Part shown: one piece after another, positions 9,403 to 19,551 of the stretch | Layout: every line of letters begins with the position of its first letter | Position numbering within the stretch: position 1 is the stretch's first letter | Assembly: GCA_016215215.1 (NCBI GenBank) | Contig: JACRKW010000129.1 | Coordinates: 1-46,268, forward strand | Origin: Acidobacteriota bacterium | GTDB taxonomy: Bacteria > Acidobacteriota > Terriglobia > Bryobacterales > Bryobacteraceae | Length of the DNA stretch: 46,268 nucleotides | Direction: 5' to 3' | Made by a program: the position numbers and the translations under genes | Notes under the pieces: model-generated | Databases searched by the model: none | Seen by the model: only the letters and a program-made list of their open reading frames with translations | Told to the model about the DNA's origin: nothing

Positions 9403-12225
9403 ATGGACCTCAGTAGTCTCGATCTGAAGAAGACCGTTAATCTGCCCAGCACAGGCTTCGGCATGAAGGCGAACCTACCCGCCACCGAGCCGAAGCTGCT
9501 CGCGCGCTGGCAGGAGTCGAACCTCTACGGCAGAATCCGTCAGGCCCGCCAAGGCAGCCCGCGCTATGTTCTGCACGACGGTCCACCCTACGCCAACGGC
9601 AACATCCACCTCGGCCACGCCTTCAACAAGCTGCTGAAGGACTTCATCATCAAGTGGAAGACCATGGCTGGATATGATTCGCCCTACGTTCCTGGCTGGG
9701 ACTGTCATGGCCTGCCCATCGAAATAAAGGTTGATGGGCAGCTCGGGTCGAAGAAGGCCAAGATGACCACCGCACAGATTCGCGGTGAGTGCAGGAAGTA
9801 TGCCCAGAAATACGTCACCCTGCAGAGCGAATCGTTTCAACGCCTGGGTGTGTTCGGCCGGTGGGACGCCCCTTATACCACCATGAGCCCGCAGTACGAA
9901 GCCGTCATCGCCGGCGCGTTTGTGGACTTCCTCTCCCAGGGCGCGGTCTATAAAGGCCTCAAGCCCGTCAACTGGTGCCTGAACTGCCGTACGGCCCTGG
10001 CAGAGGCCGAGGTCGAATACGAGAACCACACCAGCCCCTCCATCTGGGTCCGCTTCCGGCTGACCGGCGATGCGGCGGCGATCAGCCCCGCCCTGGCTGG
10101 CAAGACCGTCTTCGGCCTCATCTGGACCACTACCCCCTGGACCATTCCAGCCAACGTCGGCATTGCCTTCCACCCGGCCTATGAATACTCGGCCGTGGAG
10201 GTGAACGGCGACGTCTACATCGTGGCTACCGGGCTCCTCCAGGCCACCGCCGAAAACTGCCGCTGGTCCGCGCCCAGGGAGATTGCCCGCTTTGAGGGAG
10301 CCAAGCTCGAAGGAGCGGTCTTCCGCCACCCCTTTCTGGAGCGAGACTCCATCGGCGTGATCGCCGACTACGTCACGCTCGAGCAGGGTACCGGCGCCGT
10401 CCACACCGCCCCCGGCCACGGCGCCGAGGATTACATCACCGGCCAGAAGTACGGCCTCCCTACCTATTGCCCAGTGGATGCCCACGGGCGCTTCTTCCAT
10501 GCCGAAGGGGCCGCCGGACGCCTGCCGGAAGAGATCATCGGCAAGTCGATCTGGGAAGCCAACCCCATCGTCAGCGCCGTCCTCCGCGAAGCAGGAGCGC
10601 TGCTGGGCGAAAAGAACCTGGATCACAGCTACCCGCACTGCTGGCGATGCCACAAAGCCACTATCTTCCGTGCCACCGAACAGTGGTTCATCGGCATGGA
10701 CCAAAACGGCCTCCGCGCCAAGGTGCTGGAAGCCATCAAGCAGGTGAAGTGGCACCCTGAGTGGGGTGATGAGCGCATGTCCAATATGATCGCCACCCGG
10801 CCGGACTGGTGCATCTCCCGCCAGCGCGCCTGGGGTGTGCCTATCACGGTGTTCTACTGCGAAACCTGCGGCGAAACCCTATCGGACCGGAAGTATCTCG
10901 ACCCCGTAGTCGACCTGTTCCGCCGGCCCACCGCCGCTGTCTGGTACGACCGGACCGCGGCCGAGCTGCTCCCGCCCGATGTGAAGTGCGGCAAGTGCGG
11001 CGGCGCGGAATTCCGCAAGGAAAACGACATCCTGGACGTCTGGTTCGACTCCGGCTCCAGCCATCTGGCCGTGCTCACTGCCGAAAACGATCTCCCCTGG
11101 CCCTCCGACATGTACCTCGAAGGCGGCGACCAATACCGCGGCTGGTTCCACTCCTCGCTGCTGGTCGGCGTCGGCCTGCGCGGCCAGGCGCCCTACCGCG
11201 AGTGCGCCACCAACGGCTGGGCCCTGGACGGCGAAGGTAAGGCCATGTCCAAGTCGCTTGGCAATGTCATCGAGCCCGAGGAGATCATCAAGCGCTACGG
11301 CGCCGATGTGCTTCGCCTCTGGACATCGTCCGTGGCTTTTCAGGAAGACGTTCGCATGTCTGAACTCATCCTCACTCGTCTCACTGAGGCCTACCGCAAG
11401 CTGCGCAACACCTTCCGCTACGCGCTCGGCAATCTGCACGACTTCAACCCCGATGCCGACGCCCTGCCCGCGGCCGAGCTTCTGGAGGTGGACCAGTGGA
11501 TCCTCCATCGCACCGCCGCGCTGGTCGAACAATGCCGCGTGTGGTACGACGAACTCTCTTTCCACCGCGTTTACCAGGCTATCTACAACTTTGCTACCAC
11601 CGACCTCAGCGCCGTCTACTTTGACGTTCTCAAGGATAGGCTTTACACCTGCGCCCCTCGCTCCAGGGCGCGACGCAGCGCGCAGACCGCGCTCTTCCGC
11701 GTGAACTACGCCCTGCTCCGCCTCACCGCGCCCCTGCTCGCCTTTACCGCCGATGAGGCCTGGAGCCATTCGCGCCTTCCGGCCGGTGCGCCCGACAGCG
11801 TCCACCTCGCGCTGATGCCGCGGCCTGCCGAACTCATCGATGGCTTGCCCGGCGATCACGATCTGCTCAGCCGCAATTGGGACCGGCTCATGGAAGTGCG
11901 CGCCCAGGTTCTGAAGAGCCTGGAAACCGCCCGCAACGAGAAATTGATCGGCGCTCCTCTGGAGGCGAAGGTGATTCTTGAGGCCGGCGGTGAACTGCAC
12001 ACGCTGCTCGCCCAATACGCCGCCGAGCTGCCGGGCCTCTTCATCACCTCACAGGTCGAGCTGCGTCTCTCCGCTGCTCCGGAACTCGGTGTCTCGGTGC
12101 TCCGTGCAGACGGCGTCAAGTGCGAACGCTGCTGGAAATTCACCTCAGACGTGGGCGCGGACTCGCAATTGCCAACGGTCTGTTCCGCCTGCGCATCTGC
12201 CGTGCGCGAGATCGCCGCCTCATGA
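9403..12225 (+). CDS. ileS: Isoleucyl-tRNA synthetase
   Basis: PYANGNIHLGHAFNK (HIGH box), WALDGEGKAMSKSLGN (KMSKS), C-terminal Zn motif CERCWKF...CSACA. Start likely 9403 (MDLSSLDLKKTVNLP) rather than 9346. Confidence 0.97.
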   Translation: MDLSSLDLKKTVNLPSTGFGMKANLPATEPKLLARWQESNLYGRIRQARQGSPRYVLHDGPPYANGNIHLGHAFNKLLKDFIIKWKTMAGYDSPYVPGWDCHGLPIEIKVDGQLGSKKAKMTTAQIRGECRKYAQKYVTLQSESFQRLGVFGRWDAPYTTMSPQYEAVIAGAFVDFLSQGAVYKGLKPVNWCLNCRTALAEAEVEYENHTSPSIWVRFRLTGDAAAISPALAGKTVFGLIWTTTPWTIPANVGIAFHPAYEYSAVEVNGDVYIVATGLLQATAENCRWSAPREIARFEGAKLEGAVFRHPFLERDSIGVIADYVTLEQGTGAVHTAPGHGAEDYITGQKYGLPTYCPVDAHGRFFHAEGAAGRLPEEIIGKSIWEANPIVSAVLREAGALLGEKNLDHSYPHCWRCHKATIFRATEQWFIGMDQNGLRAKVLEAIKQVKWHPEWGDERMSNMIATRPDWCISRQRAWGVPITVFYCETCGETLSDRKYLDPVVDLFRRPTAAVWYDRTAAELLPPDVKCGKCGGAEFRKENDILDVWFDSGSSHLAVLTAENDLPWPSDMYLEGGDQYRGWFHSSLLVGVGLRGQAPYRECATNGWALDGEGKAMSKSLGNVIEPEEIIKRYGADVLRLWTSSVAFQEDVRMSELILTRLTEAYRKLRNTFRYALGNLHDFNPDADALPAAELLEVDQWILHRTAALVEQCRVWYDELSFHRVYQAIYNFATTDLSAVYFDVLKDRLYTCAPRSRARRSAQTALFRVNYALLRLTAPLLAFTADEAWSHSRLPAGAPDSVHLALMPRPAELIDGLPGDHDLLSRNWDRLMEVRAQVLKSLETARNEKLIGAPLEAKVILEAGGELHTLLAQYAAELPGLFITSQVELRLSAAPELGVSVLRADGVKCERCWKFTSDVGADSQLPTVCSACASAVREIAAS

Positions 12226-12734
12226 TCGCCCCCCGCTGGTGGCCTTTCGCGATCGCGCCCGTCGTTGCTGCCGCCGATCGCCTTACCAAGCACGTCATCG
12301 AAGACCAGTTCCTCGCCTGGGATACGCTCACCGTGATTCCCGGCCTCTTCCAGATCGTCCACACCCGCAACACCGGCATCGCCTTCGGGATGTTCTCCGA
12401 ATCCGGCGCCAACGGTGGAGCCCGCCTGCTAATCTTGTTCTCCTTCGCCGTCATAGTCCTGGTGAGCGTGCTGCTCTGGAATGCCTGCAAGCCCGCCTCC
12501 GCCGAGCACTGGACTCTCAAGGCCGCGCTCTCTCTCGTCCTCGGCGGAGCCGCCGGAAACCTCCACGACCGTCTCCGCTTCGGCAGCGTGACCGATTTCC
12601 TCGATTTCTACTGGGGCAGCCACCACTTCCCAATCTTCAACCTCGCCGACTCCGCCATTACCGTCGGCGCCGCGTTCCTCATACTGAATCTCTGGCTCGT
12701 GCGCCACTCCGCCGCCGGCGCGCCGCATCGCTGA
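12222..12734 (+). CDS. lspA: Lipoprotein signal peptidase II
   Basis: ATGA overlap with the ileS stop. DRLTKHVIEDQF, HTRNTGIAFGMFS, GGAAGNLHDRLRFGSVTDFLDFYWG, FNLADSAITVGA. Confidence 0.95.
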   Translation: MIAPRWWPFAIAPVVAAADRLTKHVIEDQFLAWDTLTVIPGLFQIVHTRNTGIAFGMFSESGANGGARLLILFSFAVIVLVSVLLWNACKPASAEHWTLKAALSLVLGGAAGNLHDRLRFGSVTDFLDFYWGSHHFPIFNLADSAITVGAAFLILNLWLVRHSAAGAPHR

Positions 12735-12789
12735 ACAATGCTCTGCGAGTCCTGGGTTAGCCTGCGCTCGGGTATGATCACCTCGTTCC

Positions 12790-13722
12790 TTGGCTTCAGC
12801 TACGGACCGCCAGCGAACTTCCGCGCTTTCAGTGTTCCAGGCGCGATTCCGGGTAAACTGGAGTTTCGCCCTGCACAGGGAGAGCTTGACGGAGACACAC
12901 CCATTGAGGGCATTTCTGGAACAGTTCCTGGACGCCGGTTCGAGGCTCACGCCCACGGCGGTTCTCGACATCCTTCTGGTCGCACTCCTGATCTACCAGG
13001 CCATCATGCTCATCCGCGGCCGCCGCGCCGCACATATCATCTCCGGCCTGGGCGTGATCGTGCTGGTGTACGTCGCCTCCCTGCTTCTGGGATTGACCGT
13101 TCTGCGATCTGTGCTGGAGACCCTGGCGCCTTACACCGCATTCGCTCTCATTGTCATGTTCCAGAGCGAACTCCGGCGCATGTTATCGCGTATCGGTGAG
13201 CGGCGCTGGGTCAGCTTCGGCTCGCGCTTGCAGACACGCGAAGTCGCCGACGAGATTCTCCTGGCCGTGAACCACCTCGCAGCCCATAGCATCGGTGCGC
13301 TCATCGTGGTCGAGCGCGACATCGGTCTCCGCACCTTCATTGAATCCGGTGTCCCTGTCGATGCCCGCGTCACCCGCGACCTCCTGCTTGCCGTCTTTCA
13401 GCCTGGAGGAGCACTTCACGACGGCGCGGTCATCGTGCAGGGCGGGCGACTGGCCGCCGCCGCGTGTTTCCTCCCCCTGACCATGAACCCGGAACTGTCT
13501 CGCAAGCTAGGCACCCGTCACCGGGCCGCCATCGGCGTCACCGAGGAATCCGACTGCCTCGCCATCGTCGTCAGCGAGGAGCGAGGCACCATCTCCATCG
13601 CCGCGCTCGGCGATCTGGAAACAGATGTGCCCCTCGAGCGGCTGGCGCACCGTCTGGGCCGGGGATTGTCCATACCCACAGTTCAATCGCACCCCTCGGC
13701 GCGTGAAGCAGGCAGGCCATGA
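12790..13722 (+). CDS. cdaA: Diadenylate cyclase (c-di-AMP synthase), CdaA type
   Basis: Three N-terminal TM segments, then DAC domain with LHDGAVIV and GTRHRAAIGVTEESD. Start uncertain: a TTG at 12904 (LRAFLEQFL) may be the real start. Confidence 0.92.
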   Translation: MASATDRQRTSALSVFQARFRVNWSFALHRESLTETHPLRAFLEQFLDAGSRLTPTAVLDILLVALLIYQAIMLIRGRRAAHIISGLGVIVLVYVASLLLGLTVLRSVLETLAPYTAFALIVMFQSELRRMLSRIGERRWVSFGSRLQTREVADEILLAVNHLAAHSIGALIVVERDIGLRTFIESGVPVDARVTRDLLLAVFQPGGALHDGAVIVQGGRLAAAACFLPLTMNPELSRKLGTRHRAAIGVTEESDCLAIVVSEERGTISIAALGDLETDVPLERLAHRLGRGLSIPTVQSHPSAREAGRP

Positions 13723-14372
13723 CGAGATTCCTCACGCGCAATCTCGGGTGGAGAGCCGCCTCGCTGGCTGGTGCGTTCGCGCTGTGGTTCTCTTTCAGCG
13801 GCACGCGCGAACTCACTACCTCCGTCACCGTCCCAGTGCAGTACAGGAACATCCCCAAGAACCTGGAAATCAGCTCCGACCTCACCGAACAGGTCCACCT
13901 CATCCTGCGCGGGCCTTCCCCACTCCTGCGCGGCGTCGCCGGCAGCCAGTCGCCCGTGATCGTCGACTTGAGCGATGTTCGGGGACCCGGCCAGCGAACC
14001 TTCACCGTGGACCGCCGGAACCTGGGTCTGTCTCCCGGCGTCATTCTGGAGCGCGCCATTCCCGCCCAGATCCGCTTGAGGCTTGAGATTCGCGCCAGGC
14101 GTGATGTTCCCGTCCGTGCCCGCTTCGAAAACGTCCCGCAGGGGATGCGCATCGCAGGCGTGGAGGTTCTTCCGTCCGTGCTCACCGTCGTCGGCCCGCA
14201 GACCAGGATTGCCGCCATCGAGCACGTGGAAACCGATCCGGTGGATATTCGCGATCTGGATTCCAACGGCGAAATCAGGACCACCGCTTACGCGGGCGAT
14301 CCCCAGGTGTACTTCGCCGCCTTTCCGAGCGTTACGCTCAAAGTGAAACTGGCGCCGGACCACCAGAAGTAA
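13719..14372 (+). CDS. YbbR-domain protein (CdaR-like)
   Basis: 217 aa; one N-terminal TM, YbbR-like ELTTSVTVPVQYRNIPKNLEISSDLTEQVHLILRGP...; ATGA overlap with cdaA. Confidence 0.85.
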   Translation: MTRFLTRNLGWRAASLAGAFALWFSFSGTRELTTSVTVPVQYRNIPKNLEISSDLTEQVHLILRGPSPLLRGVAGSQSPVIVDLSDVRGPGQRTFTVDRRNLGLSPGVILERAIPAQIRLRLEIRARRDVPVRARFENVPQGMRIAGVEVLPSVLTVVGPQTRIAAIEHVETDPVDIRDLDSNGEIRTTAYAGDPQVYFAAFPSVTLKVKLAPDHQK

Positions 14373-14373
14373 C

Positions 14374-15690
14374 ATGCCCCGACAACTCTTTGGAACTGAT
14401 GGAATCCGTGGTGTGGCCGGAGAGCCTCCTCTCGATCAGCCCACGGTATATGCCTTTGGTGCGGCTTTGGGCGAGTGGGTCAGCCACCATTCCAACCCCA
14501 CGGTGGTCATCGGCATGGACACGCGGGAGTCCGGCCAGTGGCTTGCCGAGACGGTCGCTGCCGGCCTGGCCCGCTCCGGGGCCCGCGCCACCTTCGCCGG
14601 TTTGACTACTACGCCTGGTGTCGCCCACCTCGCCCGCGTGGAGGATTTCGCTGCCGGAGTGATGATTTCCGCCTCCCACAATCCGTTCCAGGACAACGGA
14701 CTCAAGGTCTTTGACCACACCGGCTTCAAGCTGCCGGACTCCACCGAGCATGACCTGGAAAGCCGCATATTCTCCCTTCTCCAGCAGTCTCACCCGCCCG
14801 CCCGGCTGGCCCTCGTCCCTGACCCCGCCTACGATCGTCATTACGTCGAATTCCTGGCGAGCTCATTTCCCGGCTCTCTTCGCGGCGTCCGCCTCGTGCT
14901 CGACTGCGCCAACGGCGCGGCCTCCTACCTCGGCCCCGAGCTTTTCTCCGGGCTGGGCGCCGAAGTCATCGCCTTGGGTTGCTCTCCCGATGGCCGCAAC
15001 ATCAACCAGGAATGCGGTGCGCTTCACGTCGATGGCCTCAGGCGGCGAGTACTCGCCGAGAGAGCCCACCTCGGCGCCGCCTTCGACGGTGACGCCGACC
15101 GCTGCATCATGGTTTCCGCCTCCGGCCGTATCATCGACGGCGATCATGCCCTCCTCATCGCAGCCCGACGCCTCCGGCCGCAAAGTGTGGTGGCCACGGT
15201 CATGTCGAACCTTGGATTGGAGCGGGCGCTCGCGGCCGATGGCATCGGACTGATCCGCACCGCCGTGGGAGATCGCTATGTCATCGAGGAGATGCTCCGT
15301 GCCGGGCTGCCCCTGGGCGGGGAACAGAGCGGCCACGTCATCTTCCGCCGTTATTCCACCACCGGTGACGGAATGCTCACCGCGCTGCGCGTCCTGGAGT
15401 CTCTCATCGAGTCCGGCGTCGCTCTCGACAAGATGGTTGAAGACTTCGTCGTCTACCCCCAGAAGCTCGTGAACGTTCGCTTCGCTGTCAAACGCCCCAT
15501 CGAGGAACTGGCCGGCGTGCAGGCCGAGATCCGCGCCGCCGAGGCCGAATTCGGCGACGCGGGCCGCGTGTTGGTACGCTTCTCAGGCACCGAGCCGCTG
15601 GCCCGCGTCATGGTGGAGGGTCCAACCGCCGATCGCGTGGACGAGCGCGCGTCCGCGATCGCCGGGGCCATCCGTTTGGCGCTATGCTGA
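14374..15690 (+). CDS. glmM: Phosphoglucosamine mutase
   Basis: RQLFGTDGIRGVAGE, GVMISASHNPFQDNGLKVF, FDGDADRCIMV, LGGEQSGHVIF, VRFSGTEPLARVMVEG. Confidence 0.95.
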   Translation: MPRQLFGTDGIRGVAGEPPLDQPTVYAFGAALGEWVSHHSNPTVVIGMDTRESGQWLAETVAAGLARSGARATFAGLTTTPGVAHLARVEDFAAGVMISASHNPFQDNGLKVFDHTGFKLPDSTEHDLESRIFSLLQQSHPPARLALVPDPAYDRHYVEFLASSFPGSLRGVRLVLDCANGAASYLGPELFSGLGAEVIALGCSPDGRNINQECGALHVDGLRRRVLAERAHLGAAFDGDADRCIMVSASGRIIDGDHALLIAARRLRPQSVVATVMSNLGLERALAADGIGLIRTAVGDRYVIEEMLRAGLPLGGEQSGHVIFRRYSTTGDGMLTALRVLESLIESGVALDKMVEDFVVYPQKLVNVRFAVKRPIEELAGVQAEIRAAEAEFGDAGRVLVRFSGTEPLARVMVEGPTADRVDERASAIAGAIRLALC

Positions 15691-15694
15691 CTTC

Positions 15695-16330
15695 ATGAAG
15701 TCCACGCTGCTCCTCCTCATCCTCTCTGCCGCCACCGTCTTCGCTCAGCGCCAGGCCGGACCGCGCCCTCCAGGCGAAGACTGGGTGCAGCTCTTCAATG
15801 GCAAGGACGTCGCCAACTGGAACAGTGTCGGGGGCCAGCAGTGGACGGTGGAGGACGGCGTCCTCATCGGACGCTCCGTCAACAAGGACTACGGCTACCT
15901 CGAGACCCCGCGCGACTACAAGGACTTTCAGCTCTCTCTCCGTTTCAAGTGCGTCGGCACCGGCAACTCCGGCGTCTATTTCCACACTAAGTTCAAGCCT
16001 GGCACCGCCGACGTCAGCCAGGGCGCCCAGTTTGAAATCGATTGCGCCATCGGGCGCCATACCGCCGGCGTTTACGGTTTTGGCCGCGCCTGGATCGTTT
16101 GGCCCGCGCCCGAAAACGAAACCGTCGTGCGCCAGAACGATTGGAACGAAATGCTCGTCACCGTCTCAGGCAACCGCTATACCTCGCGGCTGAACGGCGT
16201 CCCTATGGTCGATTTCACCGATCCCCGCGCGCCCTTCCTCGAAGGCACCATCGCCTTGCAGCTTCACTCCGGCGGCAGCGGTCATATGCAGTTCAAGGAC
16301 ATCTGGGTCCGCGACCTGACGAAGAAATAG
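15695..16330 (+). CDS. Secreted DUF1080 (3-keto-disaccharide hydrolase-like) protein
   Basis: 211 aa, signal peptide; DWVQLFNGKDVANWNSVGGQQWTVEDGVLIG, GNSGVYFHTKF, GGSGHMQFKDIWVRDL. Confidence 0.88.
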   Translation: MKSTLLLLILSAATVFAQRQAGPRPPGEDWVQLFNGKDVANWNSVGGQQWTVEDGVLIGRSVNKDYGYLETPRDYKDFQLSLRFKCVGTGNSGVYFHTKFKPGTADVSQGAQFEIDCAIGRHTAGVYGFGRAWIVWPAPENETVVRQNDWNEMLVTVSGNRYTSRLNGVPMVDFTDPRAPFLEGTIALQLHSGGSGHMQFKDIWVRDLTKK

Positions 16331-16339
16331 TATGACCGG

Positions 16340-16362
16340 GGCGCCTGCCTGCGGCGCCTGCC
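16340..16362. terminator. Candidate hairpin between convergent genes
   Basis: GGCGCCTGCC-TGC-GGCGCCTGCC: a 10-bp direct repeat whose palindromic GGCGCC halves can pair around a 7-nt loop, in the 48-bp gap between DUF1080 (+) and the M14 peptidase (-). No U-tract. Confidence 0.3.
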
Positions 16363-16378
16363 ATTCCTCGTTCAGCGC

Positions 16379-18793
16379 CTACATTACCAGGGAGTTGAAG
16401 AACAGCTTCAACGTCAGCCAGCTCTGCGCGCGATACTGCGGCCGCATGCCAAACAGCACTGCCCGGCCGCGGCCGATGGCCACGTCCAGCAACGCCGGCT
16501 TGCCGGCCAGGAACTTCTCGCCCAGCAGCCAACCCGAGGCCAGGACCGGCCCCGCCGTGTATCGCACAACGGTCCGGGCATCCGGGCTTTCGGACTCCCA
16601 CACCGGGCTCTGTTCGTTCCAGATCGTGAACTCCTGGGGCAGCCCGAAGCCGAGCGGCGAGCCCGCCTCCAGCCTCACGCTCAGCAGCGATCCAGGGCAA
16701 TAAAATTCGCGCGACGAAACGCCCTTCAAGCCGTTCTTCACCGGCAAGCTGAGCTGATCGGAGGCGTACTCGCCCGAGTCGTTGAAGAAAATCAGTTTGC
16801 CCCCGGCTTCGGCAAACTGCCGCAGCGCCACGGCGCCTTCCTTGCCCAGGCCGCCGGTGAACTCCTCAGGCATCGCGCCCTGACGGTGGCCTCGCTCCAG
16901 AACGGCGGAGTTTTGGCTGGCAAAGACAATCACGTCATACTGCTCGTTCAGGCCGCCTGCTCGGATCATGGCGGTCGAGACGCTGGAGTATTGCCAGCCG
17001 AAGTGCTCGACGATCCAGCGCGTCCAGCCCTCATCCATGGAAGGCACGAAGCTCTTATAGATCCCCACTCTCGGCTGCTTCAGCGGTGAGAAGCCCTGCG
17101 GCCTTCGGGCGCCTATGGCAAACTCGCCCGTTTGCAGATTGCGCCATACCGGCGTGCCGCGCTTCCAGGCGTCGTTCACCTTCTTCCACGAGTCGCTGTT
17201 GGAAGCGCTCAGCCCGCTGGCCGCAAAGCCCAGATCGGTGGCGCGCTCCAGTTTTGCCTGAAACTGATCCTCAACCATCTCGACGCTTACACCCATCAGC
17301 AACGGCAGGGTGTGCGCCGTGACGTCGTAGGGACGCTTGGGCGGACCGCCTGGGTAAAGGCGAAGGTCGGGGTACTTCTGCCTCTCCAGCAAAGTCTTGG
17401 CGAAGTTCGACCACGGCTGCTGCATCCTCACGACGTACGAGCCTGCCGGGTATTGCTTAGAACCGATGCTGAACGGTTCAAGTGACGACTCGATCTCTAT
17501 CCCGCCGAACTGCAGCGTTTCCAGTAACCGTTTGGCCGCTCCGGGGTCGGCCTGTGTAGCCGGCAGAACGAAGGCGTAGGGTGCGCGCTTCTCGGCCGCG
17601 CGCCGGTTGATGTCGTAGAAACCCTTGAGGAACTCCACGCGCCGCAGAGCGACGGTGTTGCACAGGCTTTCCATGGCGATCAATTGGTCATCGACGATGT
17701 CGCGCAGTTTCCACTCACCGCCCGGCCAGGGTTCCAGGTGGTTCCAGGAGCGCTCGCGCGCGTTGTAGCCCAGCGAGTTCACCGATAGCTGCTCTTGCTT
17801 CACTGTGATTGGGGAGGCGATGCGGACGCTGGCGGATTCGCTCAGAATCCGCAGTCCCCCGTGATAGCTCTGATAGTGCCTTGCGGGCGTCCAAAAGTCG
17901 TACACAGCGTTCACCACCACGCCCTTGCGGCCCGCGGCCGTCAGGTCCGCCGCCATCGTCATGCCCAGCATGTTGCACTCCTGGGCGATCAGCGGGTCGA
18001 TGTTCGGCTCCACCGGATCCAGCCATGGCGGAACGAACATGCGGGCCGCCGTCGGGCCCATCTGGTGCACGTCGTAGACCACATGAGGATGCCAAACATT
18101 GTGGACCTGGCCCACCAGCGCGCGGCTCTCCGCCTGCGTAAACATGTACCAGTCCCTGTTGTTGTCGTGGCCGACGTACTTTTGGTAGAGCTCTGGTGGT
18201 GAGGTGCCTTCCCACGGCGTCCCCAGCGTCTGCCGGTACCACTTGGTCACCATGTCCAGGCCGTCAGGGTTGATCGACGGCGCCAGCAGAACGATGACGT
18301 TGTTCAGGATGTTCTGAATCTTCGAATCCTTCGAAGTCGCCAGTTTCCAGGCGAATTCCACCGCTGTGTGCGTGGACGCGATCTCTGTGGCATGCACGCT
18401 GCACGTGATCAACACAACCGCTTTGCCTTCGGCGACGAATTTCACCGCTTCCTCCGGCGTTGTCACACGCGGATCGGCCAGCCTCTTCTGAATCTGGTTG
18501 TATCGGTCCAGCCGCTTCAGATTCTCCGGCGCGCTGATCACCGCCAGGGCCATCGTCCGTCCTTCGGTGGACTTCCCGTAATCCAGGAATCGGACTCGAT
18601 CCCCGCCCGCTTCCAACTCCTGCAGGTAGCCGGTGACCTTGGACCAGTCCAGCACCGTCTTGTCCGCTCCCATGCGGTGTCCGAAGTAGGCCTCCGGCGA
18701 CGGTGCTGCAGCGCTCAGCGCCGGCGGTAGCAGAAGAACCGCCAGCGCCGGCAGCAGAGCCGCGCGGGTGAGCAAGCGGGTTGGTAGACTCAT
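16379..18793 (-). CDS. Secreted M14-family zinc carboxypeptidase-like protein
   Basis: Start at MSLPTRLLTRAALLPALAVLLLPPALSAAAPS (18793), overlapping the upstream stop. CSVHATEIASTHTAVEFAW, NPDGLDMV, YVGHDNNRDWYMFTQAESR, VVYDVHQMG. Confidence 0.85.
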   Translation of the reverse strand: MSLPTRLLTRAALLPALAVLLLPPALSAAAPSPEAYFGHRMGADKTVLDWSKVTGYLQELEAGGDRVRFLDYGKSTEGRTMALAVISAPENLKRLDRYNQIQKRLADPRVTTPEEAVKFVAEGKAVVLITCSVHATEIASTHTAVEFAWKLATSKDSKIQNILNNVIVLLAPSINPDGLDMVTKWYRQTLGTPWEGTSPPELYQKYVGHDNNRDWYMFTQAESRALVGQVHNVWHPHVVYDVHQMGPTAARMFVPPWLDPVEPNIDPLIAQECNMLGMTMAADLTAAGRKGVVVNAVYDFWTPARHYQSYHGGLRILSESASVRIASPITVKQEQLSVNSLGYNARERSWNHLEPWPGGEWKLRDIVDDQLIAMESLCNTVALRRVEFLKGFYDINRRAAEKRAPYAFVLPATQADPGAAKRLLETLQFGGIEIESSLEPFSIGSKQYPAGSYVVRMQQPWSNFAKTLLERQKYPDLRLYPGGPPKRPYDVTAHTLPLLMGVSVEMVEDQFQAKLERATDLGFAASGLSASNSDSWKKVNDAWKRGTPVWRNLQTGEFAIGARRPQGFSPLKQPRVGIYKSFVPSMDEGWTRWIVEHFGWQYSSVSTAMIRAGGLNEQYDVIVFASQNSAVLERGHRQGAMPEEFTGGLGKEGAVALRQFAEAGGKLIFFNDSGEYASDQLSLPVKNGLKGVSSREFYCPGSLLSVRLEAGSPLGFGLPQEFTIWNEQSPVWESESPDARTVVRYTAGPVLASGWLLGEKFLAGKPALLDVAIGRGRAVLFGMRPQYRAQSWLTLKLFFNSLVM

Positions 18794-19551
18794 CCTCTGG
18801 CCAGCTCCATCCACAGTGCCCGGTAGTACCTCATGAAGCGTTCTGGATCCTTGCTTTCGGCGATCTCCATCAACGTGTAGCGTTCGAATCTCGCCTGCCG
18901 CAGCAGGGTAAAGAGCTCCCGATAGGGATATTTCTCGTTTGCGAGTTCGTTGATGTGGCAGCTCTTGATCCACGGCTTCAGCATGTCGAATGACATCTTC
19001 ACTGACCCGTTTACCACGTCGGTCGGATTCGAATTCCAGCACAGCCCCACCGACGGATGCTTCGTGCTCTTCATGATCTCCGCGCACACCGGAGGCAATT
19101 GAGTTTGCGAGCCGTGTACCTCCAGCCAGATCTCCACTCCCTTGCCCGGCGCGTAGTCACCAGCTTCGCGCAATCCAGCGGCGATGTTCTGGATGGTCTG
19201 CTCGCGCGGAACTTCCTTGGGGAATCCGATCGGCCGAACCTTGACCCCCCACGCGCCCGTGTCGTGCGCCAGGTCGACGAACGCCTTCGCATCTTCGACG
19301 TTCTTCTTCCGCACCGCCGGATCCGCCGCGTGAAACTCGCAAGTCGAGCCGTAGCTCAGCAGGCGTACTTTTGTCCTTTCGAATCGCGCTCTGACGCGCG
19401 CGCGCTCCTGTGTTGTCAGCGTGGGTTCCACCCCGTGCTTGTGGCCGGTGCGAAGTTCCACCGCCTCAAACTGCGCCTCCTCCAGTTTGGTGATGACCGT
19501 CTCCAGGTCCCAGTCCTTCAGGACGTTGTAGGTAACAGCTCCAAGCATCAT
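18790..19551 (-). CDS. Sugar phosphate isomerase/epimerase (xylose isomerase-like TIM barrel)
   Basis: 253 aa; GAVTYNVLKDWDLETVITKLEEAQFEAVELR, EIWLEVHGSQTQLP, VGLCWNSNPTD, CHINELANEKYPY. Confidence 0.85.
   Translation of the reverse strand: MMLGAVTYNVLKDWDLETVITKLEEAQFEAVELRTGHKHGVEPTLTTQERARVRARFERTKVRLLSYGSTCEFHAADPAVRKKNVEDAKAFVDLAHDTGAWGVKVRPIGFPKEVPREQTIQNIAAGLREAGDYAPGKGVEIWLEVHGSQTQLPPVCAEIMKSTKHPSVGLCWNSNPTDVVNGSVKMSFDMLKPWIKSCHINELANEKYPYRELFTLLRQARFERYTLMEIAESKDPERFMRYYRALWMELARG

Noticed and set aside
9475-10755. 426-aa (and 10879..12015, 378-aa) minus-strand ORFs
   Set aside because: Antisense to ileS; shadow ORFs without family motifs.
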